DNA of 64,000 bases from Hyphomicrobiaceae bacterium (GCA_020638055.1 JACKJH010000001.1:744001-808000); one strand, 5' to 3'; numbered from the stretch's first letter, positions 18,066-25,954 are shown. The notes: generated from the sequence alone by a model not told the origin. Translations and numbers: made by a program.

Positions 18066-18899
18066 ATGATATTCGCGCGGATAATCGGACTAATTGCAGT
18101 TTGTTTTGCGACTCTGGGGGGCGCCAGCGTTGAGGCATTGGCCTGCGGTAGCGGCAGGAATACGTGTGAGCCAAACGGTTGTGGGCCGAACGGACGCTGG
18201 GGTCGGTTGGTTCCCAATGAAGTATGGGGACTTTGCGATTTCAAAGAGGCTTGCAATGCGCATGATCTTTGTTACGCGCGCTGTAGTCCGTGTGGTGACC
18301 TGCATGGCTGCCCGACGTGCAATAAGCCCAAAGGCAGCCCTGAACGGGAGGCGCGCAAGGTGAAGTGTGACGCGCAGTTGCGCAAGGATATCGCGCGGAT
18401 CAATCAACGGCGATTGATCCCCGGTTTGTGCAGTGCCTTTGGGCGGACCTATGAGTTTGCTGTGGGCAATGCCGGCGGTCCCTACTTCAACGGTTACAAG
18501 CTTCCCAGTGAACTGGCGAACAGAATTCGTGGTGAGTTCAGCGCATTGCAGGCGCTCGCCAAACTCGACAAGGAACAACCCGGTATCGTCAATTGGGCAA
18601 CGGTGACCAGCAAACTCAGCGTGCGAAATGGTGAGGGTCTCGGCAGCAACAAGTTCCTCACGCTAGATGCAGGTCAAGCCACACCTGAGGTGCGCATGCG
18701 TGACTTCGATGGTGGGAAGTCCTTGGACGTCAGCAGTTCGGTACTGAACATTCGTGCCCGCGGCGGAGGCATCGGGCATGGTCGCCGCGGAACCCCTAGT
18801 ACACCTGGAACCCTAAGACGCGATGACGAACGGCTTAGAGAGAATGGAAACCGCCTACCAGGTGGCGCGGGCGGCGGTGCGTCAATGCCCGGGCGATGA
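18066..18899 (+). CDS. Secreted phospholipase A2-like Cys-rich protein
   Basis: A 277-residue exported protein. Residues 1-26 form a signal peptide ending ALA. The next 65 residues contain 12 or more cysteines and the segment CDFKEACNAHDLCYARC, which matches the secreted PLA2 active-site pattern (C-x2-HD-x-C-Y) with the His-Asp catalytic pair at residues 66-67. The PLA2 calcium loop is plausibly the CGPNGRWG region before it. The remainder (about 95-277) has no known domain and ends in a Gly/Arg/Pro-rich tail. The start at 18066 is chosen because GGGGGGAAAG precedes it; 18054 lacks a ribosome site. Family B repeats flank the gene on both sides. Enzymatic activity is inferred from the motif only. 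Confidence 0.7.
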   Translation: MIFARIIGLIAVCFATLGGASVEALACGSGRNTCEPNGCGPNGRWGRLVPNEVWGLCDFKEACNAHDLCYARCSPCGDLHGCPTCNKPKGSPEREARKVKCDAQLRKDIARINQRRLIPGLCSAFGRTYEFAVGNAGGPYFNGYKLPSELANRIRGEFSALQALAKLDKEQPGIVNWATVTSKLSVRNGEGLGSNKFLTLDAGQATPEVRMRDFDGGKSLDVSSSVLNIRARGGGIGHGRRGTPSTPGTLRRDDERLRENGNRLPGGAGGGASMPGR

Positions 18900-18905
18900 T
18901 CGCCA

Positions 18906-18940
18906 AGAGCGCCGATCCGTTTCCATTGGATCGGCGCTAG
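18906..18940 (+). repeat. Family A, first half (A1), interrupted copy
   Basis: The A1 hairpin alone: AGAGCGCCGATCC... paired with ...GGATCGGCGCT. The expected A2 half is not here but resumes at 19076, after a B element and a D element. Confidence 0.85.
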
Positions 18941-19000
18941 TGTTCCGACTCTGACGCTTGGTTCCCTGTCGGGCCCCGACGCGTCAGCCCGGAACCCTAG
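18939..19000 (+). repeat. Family B repeat inside a split family A copy
   Basis: Nearly identical to the copy at 17986-18047. It is joined to A1 at CTAG and is followed by 13 bases and then a D element, as in the B-D composite at 34632-34774. Confidence 0.9.
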
Positions 19001-19013
19001 CTCTCATTGTTTG

Positions 19014-19079
19014 TGTTCTGGATTCACGATCGTTTGACGACCTTCGCCCGGGAATCAAACGTTCGATCCAGAACACTAG
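19014..19079 (+). repeat. Family D palindromic repeat
   Basis: An approximately 66 bp element with perfect 11 bp inverted ends GTGTTCTGGAT / ATCCAGAACAC and an inner CGTTTGA/TCAAACG pair, ending in CACTAG. A second copy is at 34709-34774. Confidence 0.9.
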
Positions 19080-19121
19080 CTTTTTGGTTTGGTCGCATTT
19101 TCTGGGACGAACCGGTATGCC
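19076..19121 (+). repeat. Family A, second half (A2), interrupted copy
   Basis: Starts CTAGCTTTTTGGTTTGGTCGC and matches the A2 half up to ACGAACCGGT, then diverges. With 18906-18940 it makes one A element split by the B-D composite at the CTAG junction. Confidence 0.8.
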
Positions 19122-19223
19122 TTTCGCCTGTTGCAGGCTTCAGACCGCTCACGTTTCATGGAAGCGATTACGGGATTTATGCTTGTGAATCCCGTCAAGC
19201 TTTTCATGGTGCTGAAACATGCG

Positions 19224-20009
19224 CTATTCGTTAGCGGGCGTGATCCAGAGCACTGCGTTGCCGTCGGGGCCGTCGAGTAGCCGGATGAGGTTGCGCGTGA
19301 TGTCAAATGCCTTGGCGGCCGGTAGGGCGGCCAGGATCGCTGCGTCCTGGTCATTGGTATCATTGGGACACGTTTCCGGCGTCTTTGCAGGTTCGACGTC
19401 GGCAACGGAAATGTTGTCCTTGTCGCGTGTGTAGGTTGCCTTGAACCCACGGCAGCCTGTGTTGCCTTCCACTGTGCCATCCTTGAACGTGATGACGGCG
19501 CCGGTTTGGGCCGGTGCGCTGTGCAGGCCGCCATCCATGGAGAACGATACAATCTTGTGACGCGTGCCTTCCAGTTGGGCTTCGGAGGCGCGGGTCAGTT
19601 CAGCAGCCGGGGTGCCATCAGATCGCGTCAAGGTCAGCCGGTTTTCTTCGATCTTGAAGCCGGTGGTTTCGCGCATGGCATCAAGGAAAGCTTTTTCGCG
19701 TCCTGCGGCGGTGTCAAAGCAGCTCCGACGCGTCATGGCGGTGGCCTTGATCGTCAACCCGTTGTCACCCGATTGTTTGAACTCTCCGCGAAACAGATTG
19801 CATGCTGTCGCGCCTGACACGGCATTTTGTTCTGGCGCGAATGAGATATCTCCCGCGGGCATCGCCTGTTCACCAGCCAGCTTTTCAACTGTCCAGCGGC
19901 CGGCAAGTTCATTGGCTGGCTTTGCGATGGCCGAAAGAGGCAGCAGTCCTGTTATAAGCGCCATGGTCGCGATTTTGGCGTTGGCCGCAAAGTGTTTGGC
20001 AAGGTTCAT
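19224..20009 (-). CDS. Exported double META-domain (HslJ-like) protein
   Basis: A 261-residue protein with a signal peptide (to about residue 29, AIA) and two tandem META domains: the first starts ELAGRWTVEKLAG and holds SGATACNLFRGEF, the second starts AQLEGTRHKIVSF and holds VEGNTGCRGFKATY. Each has the paired cysteine pattern of HslJ-type domains. META proteins are linked to heat-shock and envelope stress and to novobiocin resistance in E. coli, but their activity is unknown. It is divergent from sdhB. Confidence 0.85.
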   Translation of the reverse strand: MNLAKHFAANAKIATMALITGLLPLSAIAKPANELAGRWTVEKLAGEQAMPAGDISFAPEQNAVSGATACNLFRGEFKQSGDNGLTIKATAMTRRSCFDTAAGREKAFLDAMRETTGFKIEENRLTLTRSDGTPAAELTRASEAQLEGTRHKIVSFSMDGGLHSAPAQTGAVITFKDGTVEGNTGCRGFKATYTRDKDNISVADVEPAKTPETCPNDTNDQDAAILAALPAAKAFDITRNLIRLLDGPDGNAVLWITPANE

Positions 20010-20240
20010 GATCTTTCTCCAAATCGCCGCAGTTGAGGAGCTTTGAACGGGGATTTTGGGCCGAGTCGGTTCGACTTCCAGGCCCTGGCGGCAGTCAGCC
20101 GCAGGTATAACCGTTTCGATCCGTGCTGCTCAACCTGATGCAATGGTAGCGTTGACAGTGCGCGGGACAGCGGGCAAGTCAAGGTGTGCAGTGCAGCAGC
20201 AGTGCGGCGGTGTGTAACAACCTGACAGGTTAATTTCGAC

Positions 20241-21020
20241 ATGGTCCAGCTCACGCTTCCCAAGAATTCAAGCTACAAGCGCGGCAAAACGTGGAACGAG
20301 CCTACAGGGCAAGGGCGCTGGAAAGAATTCCAGGTCTACCGCTGGGATCCCGACGACGATGCAAATCCGCGCATCGATACGTACTGGCTCGATCTCGATT
20401 CGTGTGGGCCAATGGTTCTTGATGCGGTGATCAAGATCAAAAACGAGATTGATCCAACGTTGACGTTCCGACGGTCATGCCGTGAAGGCATTTGCGGTTC
20501 GTGCTCCATGAACATCGATGGAACAAACACGCTGGCCTGCTTGAAAGCGATCCACGATGTCAAAGGCGCAGTGAAGATTTTCCCACTGCCGCATATGCAA
20601 GTCGTCAAGGATCTGGTGCCGGACCTGACCCATTTTTATGCCCAGCACCGCTCAATCGAGCCCTGGCTGAAAACCGACACGCCTCCCCCGCCCACGGAAT
20701 GGCGTCAAAGCCGCGATGATCGAGAAAAACTAGATGGTCTTTACGAGTGCATTTTGTGTGCGTGCTGCTCGACGTCATGCCCGAGTTACTGGTGGAATTC
20801 CGACCGGTATCTGGGCCCTGCAATGTTGCTGCAAGCCTATCGCTGGGTGATCGACAGCCGAGACGAGGCGACGGGTGAACGTTTGGATAACCTGGAAGAT
20901 CCGTTCCGGCTTTACCGGTGCCATACGATCATGAACTGCGCAAAGGCCTGCCCCAAGGGGCTGTCACCGGCCAAGGCGATTGCTGAATTGAAGAAGTTGA
21001 TGGTCGAGCGGCGCGTTTAA
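20241..21020 (+). CDS. sdhB: Succinate dehydrogenase iron-sulfur subunit
   Basis: The 259-residue electron-transfer subunit of complex II, carrying electrons from SdhA-bound FAD to quinone. All three clusters are supported: 2Fe-2S by Cys80, 85, 88 and 100 (CREGICGSC); 4Fe-4S by Cys170, 173, 176 and 180 (CILCACCSTSC); 3Fe-4S by Cys227, 233 and 237. The usual partners sdhC, sdhD and sdhA are not next to it: the upstream neighbour is the divergent META gene 230 bases away. It therefore has its own promoter or the operon was broken here. Start ATG has only a weak Shine-Dalgarno (AGGTT). Confidence 0.97.
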   Translation: MVQLTLPKNSSYKRGKTWNEPTGQGRWKEFQVYRWDPDDDANPRIDTYWLDLDSCGPMVLDAVIKIKNEIDPTLTFRRSCREGICGSCSMNIDGTNTLACLKAIHDVKGAVKIFPLPHMQVVKDLVPDLTHFYAQHRSIEPWLKTDTPPPPTEWRQSRDDREKLDGLYECILCACCSTSCPSYWWNSDRYLGPAMLLQAYRWVIDSRDEATGERLDNLEDPFRLYRCHTIMNCAKACPKGLSPAKAIAELKKLMVERRV

Positions 21021-21054
21021 AGCCGTTCCGGGTTGGATGATCCCGTTGCATTGC

Positions 21055-21147
21055 ACGGTGTCCACTTCATCGGAAAATGCTCTGGCTTCTTGTTTGGTCG
21101 CATTTTCTGCGACGAACCGGCGTCCACTTCATCGGAAAATGCTCTAG
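21055..21147 (+). repeat. Family A repeat, partial duplicate tail plus A2
   Basis: The terminal 27 bases of family A (GTCCACTTCATCGGAAAATG...) occur first, directly followed by a complete A2 half ending in the same bases, so part of the element is duplicated in tandem. It runs straight into a family E copy. Confidence 0.85.
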
Positions 21148-21250
21148 ATCGCGTTCACTTTTCATGGAATCGCGAACGCGCTCTATTTTCTTTTATTTTG
21201 AGCATGTTCTTCACGCCGAACCGCGTACACTTCGGCTGAACATGCTCTTA
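21144..21250 (+). repeat. Family E palindromic repeat
   Basis: Nearly identical to the copy that overlaps the ftsK stop codon (6314-6419), with only a few substitutions. Confidence 0.88.
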
Positions 21251-21383
21251 GCAGGTGGTGGAAGCTCGGGAAGCCGCACGCGGCGCTTATCCTGCTGATT
21301 ACACGTATTTTTCTTCGATGGCTGTTGGTGCCGGAGAACGCCTGGACATAGCGCTAAAATTTTCAGGAAAGCCAAAAACGAGC

Positions 21384-21417
21384 AAGACCGGTGGCGCGTT
21401 TCGCAGCCACCGGTCTT
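21384..21417 (-). terminator. Probable terminator of the histone-H1-like gene
   Basis: A perfect 12 bp stem AAGACCGGTGGC / GCCACCGGTCTT with a 10-base loop; on the minus strand it is followed by GCTCGTTTTTGG. It is about 70 bases past the stop of the H1-like gene. Confidence 0.65.
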
Positions 21418-21488
21418 GATGAAGATGGGCGGTCAAAGACCACCGGCCGCGCTCCGGGTGCCCAGCCTGGAGCGCAGTGTCCGGTGGC

Positions 21489-21881
21489 TTACGCGGCCTT
21501 CTTCTTGCGTGCAGCAGCCCGCTTTGCAGGAGCCTTGCGCTTAGCAGCCGGCTTCTTGGCGGCAGCCTTGCGAACGGTCTTGCGAGCGGCAGGCTTGCGG
21601 GCCGCAGTCTTGCGTGCCGTGGCCTTGCGAGCCGTCTTCTTGGCAGCAGGCTTGCGAGCCGTGGTCTTGCGCGCCGTCTTCTTGGCAGCAGACTTACGTG
21701 CCGTAGCCTTGCGAGCAGCAGCCTTCTTGGCCGGAGCCTTGCGCTTGGCAGGAGCCTTCTTTGCAGAAGCCTTGGCCGCAACCTTCTTCTTGGCAGCAAC
21801 CTTCTTCTTGGCCGGAGCCCGTTTGGCAGGAGCCTTCTTTGCAGAAGCCTTCTTCTTCGCAGTCTTTCTAACAGTAGCCAT
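21489..21881 (-). CDS. Histone H1-like Ala/Lys/Arg-rich DNA-binding protein
   Basis: A 130-residue protein made almost only of Ala, Lys, Arg, Pro and Thr in short repeats such as KKAPAKR and RKTARKATA. It resembles the C-terminal tail of eukaryotic H1 and bacterial Hc1/AlgP-type nucleoid proteins. No globular domain is present. The start at 21881 is clear: MATVRKTAKKK follows a GGGAGAGAGA stretch. The same-frame extension to 22139 is not coding-like. The repeat structure makes the gene prone to length change. Probable role: nonspecific DNA compaction or modulation of gene expression. Confidence 0.85.
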   Translation of the reverse strand: MATVRKTAKKKASAKKAPAKRAPAKKKVAAKKKVAAKASAKKAPAKRKAPAKKAAARKATARKSAAKKTARKTTARKPAAKKTARKATARKTAARKPAARKTVRKAAAKKPAAKRKAPAKRAAARKKKAA

Positions 21882-22811
21882 AGTTCTCTCTCTCCCTCTT
21901 AGGTTCGAATAGCTCGAATCAGTTCGAACAAAAAAAATATGTGCAAGTTCATCGATTTTGTTGACATGCAAAATGACAATGGACCCTATTTTTTTAGCCA
22001 CACCGCTTAAAGTGTTGCGAAAGCGCATCGTTTTTTGCTGTTTTGAGCGTTTCATGTTCGAAAAAATTTCGAGGTTCGTTGTGTCGAGCAATGTGAAACT
22101 GAATTCAAAATCAAAAAATTTGGAACATTGGTAATTCAAAAAACTTCAATTCATTGGATTGATCAAATGACTTCGACTCCTTTTCACCGACCTATTGACG
22201 AACAAAAAATCACGTTCATTGCCGGCAAGATTTTTTATATGGATCGATTGAATTGTTTCATGCGCATTCAGTTCAAAGTTCGCACCGCGCCGGTCTCGTC
22301 CGGTTGGTCTGTGGCGGAAGGATTTGCCGCACGACGGCGATGAGATCTTTCGGTTGATCTTTCCTGCGGCTCGCCCCGGTGTTGTCTGGGCGAATTGGAA
22401 TGTGGGCTGACGAAAGGAATTACACCCGCAGCCTTTCCATCCTTTATCGGCGTTTGAGTATGTTCCGCTTCATTCTTTTGAATTCTTGTTGGAGGTTCGA
22501 ATTGACCACTTGAGTCGACGACCGGCGGATTGGGTAAAGACAGGGCCGCCATCTTGAAATTATGTGCGTTGCGAAAGCCGGATTTGACGCGTCTTTCCAG
22601 AACCTTTGAAAAATACAATTTGAAAACTTCGGAAGCTCTGTTTCATGCGCGACTTTTCTTTCCGGCCTATGGGAGTACCACTCCGCAGGCTGGTTCTGGA
22701 GAGTTTTCAATTGTTGGCATGAAGAAGGGTGTGAAGGTCGTTTTTGCGGTTGTGAGGGGCGACCAGCGCGGCGGAGCTGTCATTTTCGGGTTGGCGAACG
22801 CTGGCTTGGCG
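21882..22811. other. A+T-rich gene-free interval upstream of the H1-like gene
   Basis: About 930 bases with no convincing gene. The first 400 bases are clearly richer in A+T than the rest of the window and hold the H1-like promoter region. Short frames here (for example 22268-22618 minus and 22530-23084 plus) have no domain, no ribosome site and odd composition. It could be a degraded gene remnant, but I see no homology. Confidence 0.5.
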
Positions 22812-23024
22812 CTAGAGCGTCGTGCGATATATCGGAACCAATTCTGTTTCTCAAGCGGCGCGCTGGGCAGCCGCCGCTTGGAAACCCAAAGGGCCGGGCG
22901 AATTTGGCCCAATCTCGTCGCCGGCCGGCTTGATCGTAACACCGCTACGCCCGGCGCCGGCCGGCTTGATCTTGGACCAAATTCGCCGCGGCAGAATGAT
23001 CCCGATATAAGGCACGGCGCTTTA
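22812..23024. repeat. Family H large imperfect inverted repeat (MITE-like)
   Basis: A 213 bp element with imperfect inverted ends: AGAGCGTCGTGCGATATATC on the left and, read on the other strand, AAAGCGCCGTGCCTTATATC on the right, both running on to ATTCTG. Inside are two more stems: CAAGCGGCG/CGCCGCTTG (22852-22880) and CGGGCGAATTTGG with CCAAATTCGCCG (22895-22907 and 22977-22988). No protein gene is inside. Only one copy is visible in the window. Confidence 0.7.
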
Positions 23025-23028
23025 AAGC

Positions 23029-23056
23029 AAAAAAACGCCGGGGTGAGACCCCGGCG
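23029..23056 (-). terminator. Terminator of the acetyltransferase gene
   Basis: A perfect 8 bp stem CGCCGGGG / CCCCGGCG with loop TGAGA. On the minus strand it is followed by seven T, placing it about 65 bases after the stop of the GNAT gene. Confidence 0.85.
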
Positions 23057-23119
23057 TAGATTAGCTTGTGGCGTGCGGATGTGACAAAGGCGGACGACCT
23101 TGCCTGCCGCACCTTCGAT

Positions 23120-23695
23120 CTATGCGGCGTTAGATAGGCGTGATTGGAGGTCCAGTACGGCCATCATGTATCCCATCCTGTCCTCGACTGCTTCGGCAAA
23201 GAGGGAAAAGTAGCTGGCGTTCTCAGGAATGATCTCGCCAATAACTTCGCCGTATTCAAAATTCAGATTGGCATCGTACTTGCGCGCGACCGATAGCATT
23301 TTTCCGTTCTCGGCCAGGCAGCTCATAAAGAGCAGGTGTACGCCGCGATTTCGTGCAGAGCGGATGACCCGCCCCATCAGTTCGGTGCCAATACCTTTTT
23401 GCTGGTGGGGACCTTCGACGGAAAAGGCTGCTTCGGCTTCGTGCCCCCAGACATCGCCAATCTTTCGCAACTCGGCGGCTGCACGCATCTCGCCATCGAT
23501 GAAGTATCCATACACAATGGCACCCATGTCAGACATGCGGCTGGCATAGTCCTCGATAAATGCGTCAGAGACGCTGTGGGCGAACCTGAGACGCCGCGTT
23601 TGTTTGTCGAGCCGCAGAAGGTGGTCGCGGAATTTGTCTGATTCCGTCGGCCAAAGTTTGCGGATCGTTCCTCCCCAGAATCGGTGCTCGCTCAT
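23120..23695 (-). CDS. GNAT family N-acetyltransferase
   Basis: A 191-residue acetyltransferase. The acetyl-CoA binding motif is visible as GPHQQKGIGTELMGRVIRSAR (Q-x-x-G-I-G-T type), preceded by the AAAELRKIG strand. Residues 1-50 (FRDHLLRLDKQTRRLRFAH) match a subgroup common in Rhizobiales that is sometimes fused to protein acetyltransferases. Substrate unknown. The start at 23695 follows GAGG. The gene is divergent from zapE across a 366-base gap. Confidence 0.87.
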   Translation of the reverse strand: MSEHRFWGGTIRKLWPTESDKFRDHLLRLDKQTRRLRFAHSVSDAFIEDYASRMSDMGAIVYGYFIDGEMRAAAELRKIGDVWGHEAEAAFSVEGPHQQKGIGTELMGRVIRSARNRGVHLLFMSCLAENGKMLSVARKYDANLNFEYGEVIGEIIPENASYFSLFAEAVEDRMGYMMAVLDLQSRLSNAA

Positions 23696-24061
23696 GATGA
23701 ACCTCGCTCTGGTTATCGTTTTTTCGAGACGTTCCCCGCAACAGGCGGATCCCTATCTCGTGACAGCCATCATCCGCGCAGTGCGCTTGTGGATGGTTGA
23801 CGCCTCTACATTGCATTGCACAATACGACAGATAAGCGGCATTAGTTTATTTTAAACAAAGGGATGTGGAAATTTTACCTTCACGTGATGCTGCGCTGCG
23901 CCATATAATTTAGTTTATTTGAACGTTGGTCACGGACTGTAGTCTTTGGTGGAGGTGGATATTTTGGGCGTTTTTGGCGATGACCGACGTTGCGGATTGG
24001 CGACGATGGTTCGGAGCAATGCGAAAAGCGCATACGAGGTCTGCGGCACACGAGAGAACTC
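23696..24061. other. Divergent promoter region between the GNAT gene and zapE
   Basis: 366 bases without a gene. It must hold both promoters. I see no convincing operator or repeat; a longer zapE frame opening at 23990 is not supported by a ribosome site. Confidence 0.5.
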
Positions 24062-25189
24062 ATGAGCACGGGCGTGAGCGAGCGCTACGAGGAAAAGGTC
24101 AGGGCTGGCGAGATCGAGCGGGATCCTGTGCAGCGCAATCTGGCTGAGCGTTTGGATGAATTGGCCGGCATCTTGGAGAGCTGGTCGCCACGCGGCAAGG
24201 GTTGGTTTGCGCGTTTCAGCCGGAGCCCCTCGCCGACGCCAAATGGCCTTTATGTTCATGGGGGCGTTGGGCGCGGGAAAACCATGCTCATGGACATGTT
24301 TTTCGAGACGGTCCAGTTCATGCCGAAGCGCCGCAACCATTTTCACGAATTCATGGCGGAGGTGCATGAGCGGATCGCTCACGCACGGCAGTCGCATGCA
24401 GGAGATCCAATACCGCTCGTCGCTTCGGAAATGGTTGGTTCACCAGGCCTGTTGTGTTTCGATGAACTGCACGTCACCGACATTGCCGATGCGATGATCC
24501 TGGGTCGGTTCTTCAAGGTGGTGTTCCAGCAGCAGGTGGTTGTGGTGGCGACATCCAATGCCATGCCGCACGAGCTTTACCAGAATGGGCTCAACCGCCA
24601 ATTGTTTCTGCCGTTCATTGACCTGATCGAGGAAAGAATGGATGTCATCGAGCTGACGTCAGCGAAAGACTTCAGGCTCGACAAGATGGCAGGGCAGCCG
24701 CTTTATTTCACACCCAACGACGCTGTTGCGCGAGCGTCCATGGATGAGCATTGGGAACGGCTGACGGGACATCGCGATAGTCTGCATATGAAACTGGACG
24801 TGAAAGGGCGGCAGGTGGTGGTGCCTGAAGCAGACCCCCAGGCAGGCGTCGCGCGATTCAAATTCGCCGATCTTTGTGAAAAGCCGCTAGGCTCGAATGA
24901 TTACCTGGCGATAGCGCACGCTTTTCATACAGTGTTGATTGACGATATTCCAATCATGGGGCCGGCGCGGCGGGATCACGCCAGACGCTTCATAAACTTG
25001 ATCGACACGTTCTACGACAACGGCGTTTGCATCGTGGTATCGGCCGAAGCACAACCAGACGACCTTTATATGAAGGGTGACGGTGCCAATCTGTTCACCA
25101 GGACGGCGTCGCGCCTTATAGAGATGCGATCGTTCGAGTACGTGGCCCATCGCACTGACCAAGCCAACATGGCGCTTGAAGCGCTTTAG
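24062..25189 (+). CDS. zapE: Cell division protein ZapE (AFG1-like ATPase)
   Basis: A 375-residue AAA-like ATPase of the AFG1/ZapE family. Walker A GGVGRGKT is at residues 67-74 and Walker B LLCFDELHVTD at about 130-140. ZapE associates with the Z-ring during constriction in E. coli; the mitochondrial homologue AFG1/LACE1 acts in respiratory-chain quality control. The start at 24062 follows GAGAG. The stop TAG is part of the CTTTAGCTTCTTG junction sequence of a truncated family A repeat, so the repeat supplies the stop codon. In relatives this gene usually sits beside mdh; here 14 kb separates them. Confidence 0.93.
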   Translation: MSTGVSERYEEKVRAGEIERDPVQRNLAERLDELAGILESWSPRGKGWFARFSRSPSPTPNGLYVHGGVGRGKTMLMDMFFETVQFMPKRRNHFHEFMAEVHERIAHARQSHAGDPIPLVASEMVGSPGLLCFDELHVTDIADAMILGRFFKVVFQQQVVVVATSNAMPHELYQNGLNRQLFLPFIDLIEERMDVIELTSAKDFRLDKMAGQPLYFTPNDAVARASMDEHWERLTGHRDSLHMKLDVKGRQVVVPEADPQAGVARFKFADLCEKPLGSNDYLAIAHAFHTVLIDDIPIMGPARRDHARRFINLIDTFYDNGVCIVVSAEAQPDDLYMKGDGANLFTRTASRLIEMRSFEYVAHRTDQANMALEAL

Positions 25190-25247
25190 CTTCTTGTTTG
25201 GTCGCATTTTCATCAACGAATCGGCGGCCACTTCTTCGGAAAATGCT
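25186..25247 (+). repeat. Family A repeat, A2 half only, overlapping the zapE stop
   Basis: The A2 half begins TTAGCTTCTTGTTTGGTCGC, whose TAG is the zapE stop codon, and ends GGAAAATGCT. The A1 half is absent. Confidence 0.88.
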
Positions 25248-25259
25248 TTTTGCAGCCGA

Positions 25260-25291
25260 AAAGAAATGGCCCGGCGCTAATGCACCGGGCC
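25260..25291 (-). terminator. Possible terminator of the PRC-barrel gene
   Basis: Stem GGCCCGG / CCGGGCC at 25268-25291 with a 10-base loop; on the minus strand it is followed by ATTTCTTTTC. It is about 45 bases beyond the PRC-barrel stop codon. Confidence 0.5.
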
Positions 25292-25336
25292 TGGTCCCAG
25301 CCTTGGGGCCGGGGAAGAAGCTACTAAGCGGGGGAG

Positions 25337-25954
25337 TTAGCGCTTCTCGGGGGCTTTCCACTCTGGCATCGATTCCAGGGTCTCCTTCGTGGCACCGCTG
25401 ACGGCTACAGTCTTGCCGTCATCGTTGCGACGGAAGGTGAGTTCGCCAAACGGCATCGACACATTCTTTTCACCAATGCCAAGGAAACCGCCGACACCGA
25501 CGATCACGGCGTCTACCTTGCCATCATCGGTGATGAGAAGGTCGTTAACGTCTCCGATGGACTCGTTCTTGGCGTTAACGATGGCCAAACCAACCAGGTT
25601 GGATGCACGCCAGTGATGTGAAGAGGTCGCGTCTGCGTTCTTCATCTCGGCCTTTGCGTCTGCGGCGGCTTCCTTGGTTGCGTCCACTGCGTCTTGTGCA
25701 GCTTCCTTGGTTGCCTGAGCAGCGTCCTGGGCAGCTTCCTTCGTCGCTTCTACAGCGTTGTTTGTTGCTTCAGCGGCCTTATCGGCGGCATTGGCGGCAG
25801 CGTCCTTCGCATCCTGGGCAGCTTCTTTTGTCGCGTCTACCGCGTCATTCTTCATTTCGGTCGCTGACTTTTCAGTCGTATCCGTGTTCTGGGCGAGCGC
25901 AGGCTGCGCTACCATAAGAGCAAGGACGGAAGCTGCGAGAGCAACTTTCTTCAT
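25337..25954 (-). CDS. Exported protein with LEA-like repeats and PRC-barrel domain
   Basis: A 205-residue protein in three parts: a signal peptide (1-21, ALA-Q), a repetitive helical region (about 25-108) built from short units such as DATKEAAQDA and EATKEAAQDA, and a PRC-barrel domain (about 113-200; NLVGLAIVNAKNESIGDVNDLL). The repeats resemble the 11-residue amphipathic repeats of LEA and apolipoprotein-like proteins. Export of such a domain pair suggests a periplasmic stress or envelope role; this is inference. A good Shine-Dalgarno (AAGGAG) precedes the ATG. Confidence 0.85.
   Translation of the reverse strand: MKKVALAASVLALMVAQPALAQNTDTTEKSATEMKNDAVDATKEAAQDAKDAAANAADKAAEATNNAVEATKEAAQDAAQATKEAAQDAVDATKEAAADAKAEMKNADATSSHHWRASNLVGLAIVNAKNESIGDVNDLLITDDGKVDAVIVGVGGFLGIGEKNVSMPFGELTFRRNDDGKTVAVSGATKETLESMPEWKAPEKR

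Noticed and set aside
17884..19121. CRISPR array
   Set aside because: Repeats are palindromic, differ in type, lack regular spacers of 30-40 bases and no cas genes are present.
21391..21912. Long plus-strand frames opposite the H1-like gene
   Set aside because: They are complement shadows of a low-complexity repeat gene; the minus-strand product is the recognisable one and has a ribosome site.
22530..23084. 184-residue plus-strand frame across the H element
   Set aside because: It runs through a palindromic element and a terminator, has no domain and an odd composition.
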